Shown piece after piece: positions 1 through 10,400 of a DNA stretch of 64,000 nt. Source of the DNA: Tetrapyrgos nigripes (lineage: Eukaryota; Basidiomycota; Agaricomycetes; Agaricales; Campanellaceae). The stretch is taken from positions 1 through 64,000 of the forward strand of contig JAACJM010000169.1 of NCBI GenBank assembly GCA_013368315.1. Direction: 5' to 3'. The position numbers and the translations under genes are program-made. The notes beneath the pieces were generated by a model. That model was not told the origin of the DNA and did not search any database. It was given only the letters and a program-made list of their open reading frames with translations. The first letter of the stretch is position 1, and each line of letters starts with the position of its first letter.

Positions 1-744
1 TTTTGACTTGTGTTTAGGATCATTGTCTTGCTGAAAAATGGCCACCTCTGGATCAACACCCAAAATATCCATGCTCTCCAGAAGGTTGTTCTCCAAAATG
101 TCCACATACTGCTCTGCATTCATCCTGCCCTCCACCTCTGCCATGTTTCCAGCTCCTTCCCACCCCATACATCCCCACACCATGATATTTCCTCCTCCAA
201 ATTTGACTGTTTCCACCACATTTCTCTCTCCCAAGGATTCACCCTTCCTCCCCCACACATACTGCTGTCCATCTGACCCATATCGATTGATTTTAGTCTC
301 ATCTGACCAAATAACCCTTTTCCAGTCATCCACAGTCCAGTTTCTGTACTTCTGTGCAAAGTTTAAACGAGCCTTCCTGTGAGCTGCAGTGAGTTTGGGC
401 TTCTTCTTCGTTTTAGATGTGTCCACATCATGCCTGAGAAGGGAATTTCGAATGGTTTGGGTGGAGACAGGTTGGTCAAGGAGGGGATTGATGTTTCTGG
501 CCACTTCTGTAGCATTTTCAGCTTTGCCAGTGTTGATTTGTTGGATAGCAGCACGTTCATCAGTGGTAGACAGCTTTCTAGGACGCCCTGCTTGATGGTT
601 CTCCTTGTCAGGATACATCTCTTTGGCCAGAGAAGCAATCTTTGACTTGGATACCCCAGTTTTAGCAGAGATTTCCCTGGATGAAGCAGAAGTTTGGAGG
701 AGAGAGAGGATATTGTCTTTCTGGGTGGATGTGATGGGTCTCAT
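1..744 (-). CDS. Tc1-like transposase, C-terminus off the window
   Basis: The enzyme would cut and paste the surrounding transposon in the nucleus at TA sites. The frame opens at the ATG 744-742 and stays open for 248 codons to the window edge. Residues about 15-45 form the first helix-turn-helix (SREISAKTGVSKSKIASL), followed by a GRPR motif near residue 55 that joins the two DNA-binding subdomains of Tc1 proteins. The first catalytic Asp is D148 in the WSDETK motif and the second is D240 in FQQDNDPKH. Their 92-residue spacing is normal for Tc1. The catalytic Glu, expected about 34 residues on, lies beyond the edge. No stop or frameshift is seen, so this copy could be active or recently active, unlike the retroelements in the window. 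Assignment is firm; activity is inference. Confidence 0.92.
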   Translation of the reverse strand, partial: MRPITSTQKDNILSLLQTSASSREISAKTGVSKSKIASLAKEMYPDKENHQAGRPRKLSTTDERAAIQQINTGKAENATEVARNINPLLDQPVSTQTIRNSLLRHDVDTSKTKKKPKLTAAHRKARLNFAQKYRNWTVDDWKRVIWSDETKINRYGSDGQQYVWGRKGESLGERNVVETVKFGGGNIMVWGCMGWEGAGNMAEVEGRMNAEQYVDILENNLLESMDILGVDPEVAIFQQDNDPKHKSK

Positions 745-893
745 GATTTGATGAGGGCTATAGAACAACTGGATGCCCTTATATATGGTCCAGCTGGCAG
801 CTATGATATCATTATGATGTAGCCATTGCATCATTGTACAACTCCACTTATGATGTCATCTATGAGACATCACATAGTTACAATACTGATTTT

Positions 894-1114
894 GAAGTGG
901 CAACTCAAAAAATTGTCCAAATGACATACCATTTTAAATCAATCATATCTCCATGAGTTTTGAGCCAAATAGGACAAATAAAACAGATTATTGTAGCTCT
1001 TATCAAGGGCGTTCTGCCCATCACTGACCACATTTCAATATCTCTACTCAGTATTGCTTAAATTGGCAATCTTTCCAAAAATGCGAAACATGTGGACAAT
1101 TTTTTGACCCACTG
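894..1114. repeat. Foldback pair inside the Tc1 end
   Basis: The plus-strand sequence at about 902-922 (CTCAAAAAATTGTCCAAATG) is an inverted copy of the transposon terminus at about 1088-1110 (minus strand TCAAAAAATTGTCCACATG). The two lie about 200 bp apart and could fold back. This differs from the direct repeats found in IR/DR-type Tc1 ends. It may be a second transposase binding site in reverse orientation or a nested terminus. Confidence 0.5.
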
Positions 1115-1156
1115 TACATTGATAGTATTTTTTTTTTGTGAGATTGGAGTCCAACA

Positions 1157-1350
1157 CGCAGCTGGACGCTCAAGTCGTTCATGCTGCATGCAGAGTACTT
1201 ATATTGATAGGATTGAGATTTTGAGTGACACGCAGCTGGACACTCAAGTTGTTCATGCTGCGTGCAGAGTACTTATATTGGTAGGATTGAGATTTTGAGT
1301 GACACGCAGCTGGACGCTCAAGTCATCCATGCTGCGTGCAGAGTACTTAC
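1157..1350. repeat. 74-bp tandem repeat, about 2.6 copies
   Basis: Units start at 1157, 1231 and 1305, each opening CGCAGCTGGAC and continuing through GTGCAGAGTACTTATATTGR. The spacing is exactly 74 bp. Each unit holds a CTCAAGTCGTTCATGCTGC segment that resembles the hairpin arm of the next block. No coding function is apparent. Confidence 0.85.
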
Positions 1351-1359
1351 ATCTGCATG

Positions 1360-1850
1360 AACTTCTTGGTTGTTCATGCCTTGTTCCTCTCATTGATCTG
1401 CGTGGACGACTTGGTCGTTCACGCCTTTTTACTCTCATGAATCTGCAGGAACGACTTGGTCGTTCACGCAATTTTACTCTCATTTATTCTGTGTGAACGA
1501 CCTGGTTGTTCACGCCTTTTTCTTCTCATTAATTCTGCGTGGACGACTAAGTCGTTCACACCTTTTTTCTTATATGAATCTGAGTGAACGACTTGGTTGT
1601 TCAGGCAATTTTACTCTCATTTATTCTGTGTGAACGACCTGGTTGTTCACGCCTTTTTCTTCTCATTAATTCTGCGTGAACGACTTGGTGATTCACGCCT
1701 TGTTCCTCATTCATCTGCGTGGACGACCAACTCGTTCACGCCTTTTTTCTCTTATGAATCTGCGTGAACGACTTGGTCGTTGACGCGATTTTACTCTCAT
1801 TTGTTCTGCGTGAACGACCAATTGTTCACGCTTTTTATGCTCATTGGGTG
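1360..1850. repeat. Hairpin satellite, GTGAACGACTTGGTCGTTCAC type, about 11 units
   Basis: Units recur every 41-47 bp. Each has a near-palindrome with arms TGAACGAC and GTCGTTCA around TTGG or CCAA, followed by a T-rich spacer ending CTCAT and then TCTGCG. Many substitutions leave an arm pairable. The inner CGACTTGGTCG core is shared with other repeat blocks of the window. Confidence 0.85.
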
Positions 1851-1864
1851 AAAGAGCACATAAG

Positions 1865-2690
1865 ATGTCTGGTGCACAGACCAAGTCAGAACGCCTAGAG
1901 CGTTTGCTTGGTCCGTGCACATCTGTACGCCCAAAGCATCCATGAACGCTTTGGGCGTACAGATGCGGTGTGGGTGTTTCCTGTGCACGGACCAACCCAG
2001 AACGCCCAAAGCGTTTGGTTGGTCCGTGCACATCTGTACGCCCAAAGCGTTCACTGACGCTTTGGGCGTTCAGATGTCCTGTGGTTTCCTGTGCACGGAC
2101 CAAGTCAGAACGCCCAAAGGGTTTGCTTGGTCTGTGCACATCTGTACGCCCAAAGCGTCCATGAACGCTTTGGGCGTACAGATGCGGTGTGGGTGTTTCC
2201 TGTGCACGGACCAACCCAGAACGCCCAAAGCGTTTGGTTGGTCCGTGCACATCTGTATGCTCAAAGCGTTCACTGACGCTTTGGGCGTTCAGATGTCCTG
2301 TGGTTTCCTGTGCACGGACCAAGTCAGAACGCCAAAAGCGTTTGCTTGGTCTGTGCACATCTGTACGCTCAAAGCGTCCATGAACGCTTTGGGCACACAG
2401 ATGCGGTGTGGGTGTTTCCTGTGCACGGACCAACCCAGAACGCCCAAAGCGTTTGGTTGGTCCGTGCACATCTGTACGCCCAAAGCGTCCATGAACGCTT
2501 TGGGTGTACAGATGCAGTGTGGGTGTTTCCTGTGCACAGACCAACCCAGAACGCCCAAAGCGTTTGGTTGGTCCATGCACATCTGTATGCTCAAAGCGTT
2601 CACCGACGCTTTGGGCGTTCAGATGTCCTGTGGTCCGTGCACATCTGTATGCCCAAAACGTCCGTGAACGCTTTGGGCGTACAAATGTGG
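1865..2690. repeat. 110-bp alternating (A-B) satellite with two nested hairpins
   Basis: About seven units of 109-113 bp begin near 1880, 1991, 2100, 2210, 2320, 2430 and 2543. Types alternate between one with ACCAAGTCAGAACGCC and one with ACCAACCCAGAACGCC. Each unit contains an inverted repeat ATCTGTACGCCCAAAGCGT facing ACGCTTTGGGCGTACAGAT, and a second hairpin closed by GGACCAACC and GGTTGGTCC. Short ORFs through the block are by-products of the repeat. Confidence 0.85.
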
Positions 2691-3516
2691 TGTGTATCTA
2701 CATGAATTCTCCATTGTTTTCCTTGAATGTTATACCATTTTAAAGCTATGGACTAGCTTTATAGACTGATCTATACGGCAATAATATAGATTAACTTTGG
2801 AATACACAGACCCGCACTCAAATTTCTTCATTTCAGACCGTATTCTAGGCTTGTTGAACCCTCCAAATCCGATGGTGACATTTCCGAAGCCTTCGCTGGT
2901 CATCCGCGCTCAATACCACCCCTAAGCCGTATTCCCGTGGTCATCATGATCATAATGACAGTGGGTATAATGTATAGGGCTGGAGAGTAGAGGTGTAGAA
3001 AGGCCAGGGCAGGTCGGCAGCTGCAGCCATTGGATGTTGGCGGTCAAAGTCAGAGCAACAGATTTTACATAAGCGAATTGTCCTAAGCGAAATGAATTGT
3101 CGAAAGTACCAGAACTAAATGCCCGGTGGAACGGAGGAGAGCCACTATGGTCAGATTTTCTCGACTGAAGGTATGAAAACTGTGCTGTAAAGCACGTCCT
3201 TGCAGTCGAGATGGAGAAGAGCCAGGCAGGTCCATTGACTACTATCGATGACATCACCACGATGGAGGGATTTCGCCAAGATTCCGCTTACCATCACCCT
3301 CTCCACCGCCTCTATAGGACTGTGAATGTCAAGAAGAGGACTGTCAATGTTGGACAGCAAAAATGACCTAGCGGGTGAGTAGCAATCTAACTACTTCTAC
3401 TACATCGATTTCTCAATGGTAGCTGTCCGACTTTTTGTACCCTCTCTCTTCGGTGCTTCTCCAACCATCCAAACGACTACAAATCTAGGTTCACGGCCCC
3501 GACCAAGCCCCAATGA
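2691..3516. other. No gene recognised; one degenerate 450-bp satellite unit
   Basis: At about 2853-2910 the string AACCCTCCAAATCCGATGGTG followed by GAAGCCTTCG matches the anchor of the 450-bp satellite found at 12.9, 24 and 43 kb. The rest shows no recognisable coding signal. The N-terminal exons of the following 7TM gene were looked for here and not found. Confidence 0.4.
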
Positions 3517-4317
3517 ATGTCCTCAACGCACCCTTCCTACCTCCTAACCATCCTATATTACTTCACAGTGCTAGCTATTGTGAACTTTGTACGCTACCTC
3601 AAGGATCTCTCTGCAATATGGGATTTTCTTTTGGGAGAGAGAGGTTCAGAATTGTTCCTAGTGTATATCTTTTGGACCGTCCTTACAAATATAATCTTGA
3701 CGACTATGATAGGTCCACACTTTCTCTATCTGTCGCTACAAAATTATTGATTAGATGTCGGTTCTGTGTGCAGCTGGTCGCATTTTCTATATCAGTCATC
3801 AAGCCATGGTTGGTCTGGGAAAATCCACCATTAATACGGTATGCAAGACGGCCATTGCAATAATGTACGTGTTCGTTAGTCGAAATTCTGTAGATTACTG
3901 GCTCACGTCCTCTATTCTTTCGGTCCTCCTACTTCCGTAGTCTCGAGTCAGGCTTGATATACCCACTGGCCTTACTCATTTATGCTGCGGGAGTGTTGAT
4001 GCTCTTGAAGATTCCTGACATTACTGCTGCGATCCCATCCTCTATAACTTCCACAAAATTAAATGAAATGAACCTTGTCTCAAAAGTAATACAGTATGTC
4101 CTCAATCAGTTTGCTGTAAGTATTTACCGTGTCATGGATTCCAAATTTTACATGTATTTTTGCCTAGGGAATTGCTCCGACGCTGATTATAGTACGCACT
4201 GGACTAGGAGTTAGCGTCGAAAATGTCGAACATACGATTGAAAATTTTCGTGCCGCCACCTTTCCAGCCAGTAGTAGCAGTACAATTGACCTTGAACCAT
4301 CGCCTACAGCCTCTTAG
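3517..4317 (+). pseudogene. 7TM membrane protein gene of a basidiomycete family, 3' part only
   Basis: Four exons (3517-3712, 3774-3864, 3941-4115, 4168-4317) separated by introns of 61, 76 and 52 nt join in frame to 203 codons plus TAG. The product matches the last four helices of a large mushroom family of seven-helix proteins of unknown function. A helix ends in TNIILTTMIAGRIFY, followed by a loop, then AIAIILESGLIYPLAL, and a last helix in the family signature GIAPTLIIVRTGLG, with a polar C-terminal tail. A TGA sits directly before the first ATG in frame and no exons for helices 1-3 were found upstream, so the gene is probably 5'-truncated next to the satellite blocks. The first donor (GTCCAC) is atypical. 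Family assignment is from memory of the motif; ligand and role are unknown. Confidence 0.6.
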
Positions 4318-5762
4318 GGTTACTCCTCGATCCTCGTTGAGAAGACATGATTCGAGGCTACGCGGAGATGTTGAGGTCTCATATGTAGGTCGCGTTAGTC
4401 TTCTAGGAAGCCGCGGGCTGCGTTCAGAATTGTTGTCTCAGCACTTCTTGCATGTTTGCAACCTTCTTTATGTATCAAATGATAAATAACATATATTCCG
4501 GTATATCGATGCATTCACCAGACCCTTCACCCTCCTTCACCCCAAAGATATGTATGTAAATCAGTGATAAAACTATCCCCTCCCTGTCCCTCCCGCGCGC
4601 ACCAACTACTGCGGTACAGGTAGATTCTCCTTCTCTTTCAAGATCTTCCCATTCCCTTTCTTCTCGGTACTCTTGGCCACTCCTTTTCCCACCCGCCTTG
4701 TCATCGCCAAATGAACACATCTCCCTCGAAGCTCAAGTCGCCTACATGTAAGTGATCCCCTAGTGCCTGGCACTGTCGGGAGCACCTGCTATTGCTTTGC
4801 TCCGACTCCACTTCAAATTTGAGAAAAAAACTGGGAAGTAGGACATACGGGGCCACAAACACCTACTACTACTACTACTATATATATAGGTTAGCTCCGA
4901 TGATGGACATCGTTGAATTTTTTTACTCAACCCCTTATTTCTCGAGAACTGCTGATCGGATCCCCTTAAAAATTGCAGATCGGATTCCCAGGCATTGAAA
5001 GGTGTGAGCGCTAGGAGAAGGAGTCTGGGAGTCGATTTTTTACGTTATGTATTTGTATATCAAAAAGCTATTTTTTTTGGACAGTTTTCCTTATATCTTG
5101 AGAACGGCTGATCCAATTTCCTTAAAAGTTGAATATTCGGATTTCTATGCATTAAATCCATAAAACTAAGTCCCCAACTCTGACCCCAACCAATGTCCTC
5201 GCTGAGCAATATCAAAACTTGTATTTTCCCAAATGCGAAAATCTTTCTGCACATAAGTTTTGACTGTATTTGCAGTAGAAAAACCTAAAATAATACATAT
5301 AGATCACATCTTTATGGCTGGATTCCTTCACCAATCGATTCGGAATGGCTGAAAACATATATCATCAAAATTGCGATCATAACGGCTGATCAGGAAGCTC
5401 AGAACACGAGGGAGAGGTCACTTTTTGTACTTAAGCAGCTCTGTAGCACGACGGTGACCCTCAGATGTGATTTTGGACTCGATCGGATGCCACCATTGTC
5501 TCCGGAACATAAAAAAAACATATATTTACAGTCTGCGATTTTTCAACGGTCCAATGTGCTACAAATAACAGGGGAAAGGGTGGTGATCGTGTTTCTAGTG
5601 CTGGTGTGATGAGAATAAGAGTGGTAGGGGTATCTCTGGTAGGTTTGGCCAATTGGCTGCTAAAAATATTTGCGGAATCCGTTAGGGACGCCATATTGTG
5701 GACAAGGATTTCACGGCTTGGTCTGGCGCGGAACTGAGGTCTGACATTAGACCGCATGGTCA
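4318..5762. other. Intergenic; diverged 150-bp direct repeat
   Basis: No convincing gene. About 4930-4995 (GAGAACTGCTGATCGGAT, then CCTTAAAAATTG) and about 5095-5155 (GAGAACGGCTGATCCAAT, then CCTTAAAAGTTG) are diverged copies about 155 bp apart. Short ORFs in both strands look random. Confidence 0.4.
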
Positions 5763-5764
5763 TA

Positions 5765-6040
5765 CTGTACTATTTCAATCAATTCGCGAGTCACGCGTCA
5801 CGGCCCCCAAAAATTCGCAAATTTTCCCGAGCAGTCCGTTGTCACGGAGGCCCATTCGCGAAAGGGACAACCAAACGGTCACTAAAAATCTACCAAAAAT
5901 GGCTAGAAACAGGTCAAAAATTCGCGAAATTCGCGAAAAATTTCCTGTGTCACAGGTCACTCAGCTAGAATCGCAAAAAAAAATTTCGCGAGACGGGGTC
6001 ACAGTCACAACCCCGTCGCGAATTGATTGAGATAGTACAG
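5765..6040. mobile_element. 276-bp MITE with TA target duplication
   Basis: The element begins CTGTACTATTTCAATCAA at 5765 and ends with the inverted copy, which read on the minus strand is CTGTACTATCTCAATCAA. The perfect inverted match continues through TTCGCGA (about 25 bp, one mismatch). TA flanks both ends (5763-5764 and 6041-6042), as for Tc1/mariner or pogo-type mobilisation. The interior is rich in TTCGCGAA motifs and has no credible ORF. A transposase partner is not in this window. Confidence 0.8.
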
Positions 6041-6042
6041 TA

Positions 6043-7051
6043 TTACGGTTTGAGGTCTTCCTAGGTGCCTGAGCCTTGTGGATGTGTGCGTTCGGGATTT
6101 GACATTTGGATTTGGGGTTTAGACGTGCACGGACCATGCACTACGTTCAGACGCGGAATTGGCGCTGTGGGCGCTCGTTCGGACTTTTCCGAGCCTGCAC
6201 AGCAAAGCCAAACAACAAAACCGGCTTGCTCTTCACCGCCCACAGCGTCAACGCCGCCCTTTTCCTCAAGCCCAAGCACTGATCTGCAAGAAAAGAACAC
6301 CACACGAAACCCTATGTGACAAAGGCTCAATGTGATGATCTCTCGGCCAGGGGTGGTGTGCTGGGATCTCGTGAATGTAGGGACAACTAGGGACAATAGA
6401 CAGAAGTGGGCATTGAGGACGACGAACTGGGAAAGTACTGTGAGAATGGAAATACCAGCTGAGTGGCAGCTGGGGTCGATGACTCGGAAAGCCTGGAAAC
6501 TAACGCAGAGGACAAGACATTGTATTGGGGGTGTAGATACAGTAGTTATACTAATTCTACAAAATGATCAGATCCTAAACATGAGTGTAAAACATGTGTC
6601 TACTGAATTGAGTATCAAATCTCCAGATCAAGGAAGGAACTAGTGAAACGGAGATAAGTAAAACTGTAAGTAAAGCTGTGAAGAGTAAAATGAATGAAAT
6701 ACTTGAAACTGATCAAGGCGAGCTCAATCGAAAACCATGTAACTAAAGTAGTAACCAAAAATCGGTACTACAGCACAACACCAACTTCATAAACGGGTAT
6801 TAAGTAGACAGCAGTCTCTGGATACCCACCAATAGACTTCAGTCTCTGGTAACTTGGTTAGGACCTCAAGCTTCCACTTACTCGTCTTCCTCTCTGCACT
6901 ACCACCTTCCAATTGGCTCTCTGCCCATTCAAATCGTCTCCAAGCCTCAAGAACTTCAACTTTGAACACTTAGAATCATTTCCTGCCAAATCATCAACTC
7001 AGGCGGCCAAACCCAAATTCATGAAGTTCAGCATCCCTCCTCCTCCTCAAC
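6043..7051. other. No gene recognised
   Basis: Several short ORFs occur on both strands (for example about 6061-6396 minus and 6332-6643 plus). None shows a domain, exon structure or motif that I recognise. The stretch ends at the TTG target site of the next element. Confidence 0.3.
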
Positions 7052-7054
7052 TTG

Positions 7055-7482
7055 CACTGGAGGCAAATCCCTGTAAATCATCTGCCATACAGAGGTATTA
7101 CAGTGACCTTACAACAAGTCATTCAATAAGTAATCCACCGTGTATTACAGAGGTATAACAGAGAGAAGAATTTTCCAGATCAATGCTGTAAGACTGCTGT
7201 AAGACAAGTTGTATTACAGGGAGATTTCAGAGGCCAAATCCCTGTATATCCGGTGCCCTACATAGGGATGACAGCAAACTTACACCAAGCCATTCAACAA
7301 GTATTCTGCCTTGGATTACAGAAGTATTACAGAGAGAAGAAATTTTGGGAGCAATGCTGTAAGACTGCTGTAAGACAAGTTGGATTACAGGAATATTTCA
7401 GAGTGACATGGTGTCACAGTAATACATTAGGTAATACAGCCAAGAAATACAGAAGTATTTCAGTGTGACAAAAGTGCGCAGG
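7055..7482 (+). repeat. Left 428-bp terminal inverted repeat
   Basis: It matches 11977-12404 in inverse with only scattered substitutions. It is itself a tandem pair of about 190-bp halves, both containing GCTGTAAGACTGCTGTAAG and a CATTCAAYAAGTA segment. ATTACAG motifs recur many times, as expected of subterminal transposase binding sites. Confidence 0.88.
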
Positions 7483-10400
7483 TTGTGTCCAGAGTGCGTC
7501 CAGGGTGCACACAGGTTGCGTCCAGAGTGCGCGCAGGTTGTGTCCAGAGTGCGTGCAGGTTGTGTCCAGAGTGCATGCAGGTTGCATCCAGGGTGCGCGC
7601 AGGTTGCGCGCAGGGTGCGTGCAGGTTGCACCCAGAGTGCACGCAGGTTGCGTCCAGAGTGCGTGCAGGTTGCGCCCAGAGTGCGCGCAGGTTGCGCCGA
7701 GAGTGTGCGCAGGTTGCGTCCAGAGTGCGTGCAGGTTGCGTCCAGGGTGCGCGCAGGTTGCGTCCAGGGTGCGCGCAGGTTGCGCCCAGAGTGTGCGCAG
7801 GTTGCGTCCAGAGTGCGCGCAGGTTGTGCCCAGGGTGCGTGCAGGTTGCGTCCAGAGTGCGCGCAGGTTGCGCCCAGGGTGCGCCCAGGTTGCGTCAAGA
7901 GTGCACGCAGGTTGTGTCCAGGGTGCGCGCAGGTTGCGTCCAGGGTGCACGCAGGTTGCGTCCAGGGTGCGCGCAGGTTGCGTCCAGAGTGCGCGCAGGT
8001 TGCGCCCAGAGTGCGTGCAGGTTGCGTCCAGAGTGCGTGCAGGTTGCGTCCAGGGTGCGCCCAGGTTGCGTCCAGGGTGCGCCCAGGTTGCGTCCAGGGT
8101 GCGTCCAGGTGCGCCCAGGTTGTGCCCAGAGTGTGCGCAGGTTGCGTCCAGTGTGCGCGCAGGTTGCGTCCAGAGTGTGTGCAGGTTGCGTCGAGGGTGC
8201 GTGCAGGTTGCGTCCTGGGTGCGCGCAGGTTGCGTCCACAGTGCGCGCAGGTTGTGCCCAGAGTGCGCGCAGGTTGCGCCCAGAGTGCGCGCAGGTTGCG
8301 TCCACAGTGCGCGCAGGTTGTGCCCAGAGTGCGCGCAGGTTGCGTCCAGGGTGCGCACAGGTTGCGTCCAGGGTGCGCGCAGGTTGCGTCCAGAGTGCAT
8401 GCAGGTTGTGCCCAGAGTGCGCGCAGGTTGCGCCCAGAGTGCGCCCAGGTTGCGTCCAGGCTGCGCCCAGGTTGCGTCCAGGGTGCGCCCAGGTTGCGTC
8501 CAGGGTGCGCCCAGGTTGCATCCAGGGTGCGCCCAGGTTGCGTCCAGGGTGCGCCCAGGTTGCGTCCAGGGTGCGCCCAGGTTGCGTCCAGGGTGCGCCC
8601 AGGTTGCGTCCAGGGTGCGCCCAGGTTGCGTCCAGGGTGCGCCCAGGTTGCGTCCAGGGTGCGCCCAGGTTGCGTCCAGGGTGCGCCCAGGTTGCGTCCA
8701 GGGTGCGCCCAGGTTGCGTCCAGGGTGCGCCCAGGTTGCGTCCAGGGTGCGCCCAGGTTGCGTCCAGGGTGCGCCCAGGTTGCGTCCAGGGTGCGCCCAG
8801 GTTGCGTCCAGGGTGCGTCCAGGTGCGCCCAGGTTGTGCCCAGAGTGCGCGCAGGTTGCGTCCAGAGTGTGTGCAGGTTGCGTCGAGGGTGCGTGCAGGT
8901 TGCGTCCAGAGAGCGCGCAGGTTGCGCCCAGAGTGCGCGCAGGTTGCGTCCAGGGTGCGCCCAGGTTGTGTCCAGGGTGCGCGCAGGTTGCGTCCAGAGT
9001 GCGCCCAGGTTGCGTCCAGAGTGCGCCCAGGTTGCGCCCAGAGTGTGCGCAGGTTGCGTCCAGAGTGCGCGCAGGTTGCGTCCAGGGTGCGCCCTGGTTG
9101 CGTCCAGGGTGCGTGCAGGTTGCGTCCAGGGTGCGCGCAGGTTGCATCCAGGGTGTGTGCAGGTTGCGCCCAGAGTGCACGCAGGTTGTGCCCAGGTGCG
9201 TGCAGGTTGCGTCCAGAGTGCGCGCAGGTTGTGCTCAGGGTGCGCCCAGGTTGCGTCGAGAGTGCGTCCAGGGTGCGCGCAGGTTGCGCCCAGAGTGCGC
9301 GCAGGTTGCGTCCAGGGTGCACGCAGGTTGCATCCAGGGTGCGCCCAATTGCGCACAGAGTGCGCGCAGGTTGTGTCCAGAGTGCGTGCAGGTTGCGTCC
9401 AGAGTGTGCGCAAGTTGCGCCCAGAGTGCGCGCAGGTTGCGTCCAGGGTGCGTGCAGGTTGCGTCCAGGGTGTGCGCAGGTTGCGTCCAGAGAGCGCAGA
9501 GGTTGCGCCCAGAGTGCACGCAGGTTGCGTCCAGGGTGCGCGCAGGTTGCGTCCAGGGTGCACGCAGGTTGCGTCCAGGGTGCACGCAGGTTGCGCCCAG
9601 AGTGCGCACAGGTTGCGTCCAGAGTGCGCGCAGGTTGCGCCCAGAGTGCGTGCAGGTTGCGTCCAGAGTGCGCGCAGGTTGCGCCCAGGGTGCGCGCAGG
9701 TTGTGCCCAGGGTGCGCGCAGGTTGCGCCCAGGGTGCGCGCAGGTTGTGTCCAGGGTGCGCCCAGAGTGCGCGCAGGTTGCGTCCAGGGTCCGCGCAGGT
9801 TGCGCCCAGAGTGCGCCCAGGTTGCGTCCAGGGTGCGCCCAGGTTGCGTCCAGGGTGCGCCCAGGTTGTGTCCAGATTGCGCACAGAGTGCGCACAGGTT
9901 GCGTCCAGAGTGCGCGCAGGTTGCGTCCAGGGTGCGTGCAGGTTGCGTCCAGGGTGCGTCCAGAGTGCACGCAGGTTGTGTCCAGGGTGCGCGCAGGTTG
10001 CGTCCAGGGTGCGTGCCGGTTGCGTCCAGGGTGTGCGCAGGTTGCGTCCAGAGTGCACGCAGGTTGCGTCCAGAGAGCGCGGAGGTTGCGCCCAGAGTGC
10101 ATGCAGGTTGCGTCCAGAGTGCGCGCAGGTTGCGTCCAGGGTGCGTCCAGAGTGCGCGCAGGTTGCGTCCAGGGTGCGCGCAGGTTGCGTCCAGGGTGCG
10201 TGCAGGTTGCGTCCAGGGTGCGTGCAGGTTGCGTCCAGGGTGCGCGCAGGTTGCGTCCAGAGTGCGCGCAGGTTGCGTCCAGAGAGCGCGCAGGTTGCGT
10301 CCAGAGAGCGCGGAGGTTGGGCCCCGAGTGCACGCAGGTTGCGTCCAGAGTGCGTCCAGAGTGCACGCAGGTTGCGTCCAGGGTGCGCGCAGGTTGCGTC

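Larger units (their letters stand above)
1..1114 (-). mobile_element. Tc1/mariner-type DNA transposon, cut by left window edge
   Basis: The transposase is read leftward and the 5' terminal region lies to its right. Read on the minus strand, the right end starts CAGTGGGTCAAAAAATTG, the classical Tc1-type terminus, and abuts a TA dinucleotide at 1115-1116, the expected target duplication. The other terminus is left of the window, so the element's length and its second inverted repeat cannot be judged. Bases 745-893 are untranslated transposon sequence with no other ORF of note. Confidence 0.85.

Noticed and set aside
1360..2690. Possible CRISPR-like array (regular palindromic repeats)
   Set aside because: Spacers are themselves repeated and the genome is eukaryotic; this is a hairpin satellite.
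5461..5763. 100-codon minus-strand ORF next to the MITE
   Set aside because: No motif or homology recognised, and the frame is not longer than expected by chance here.
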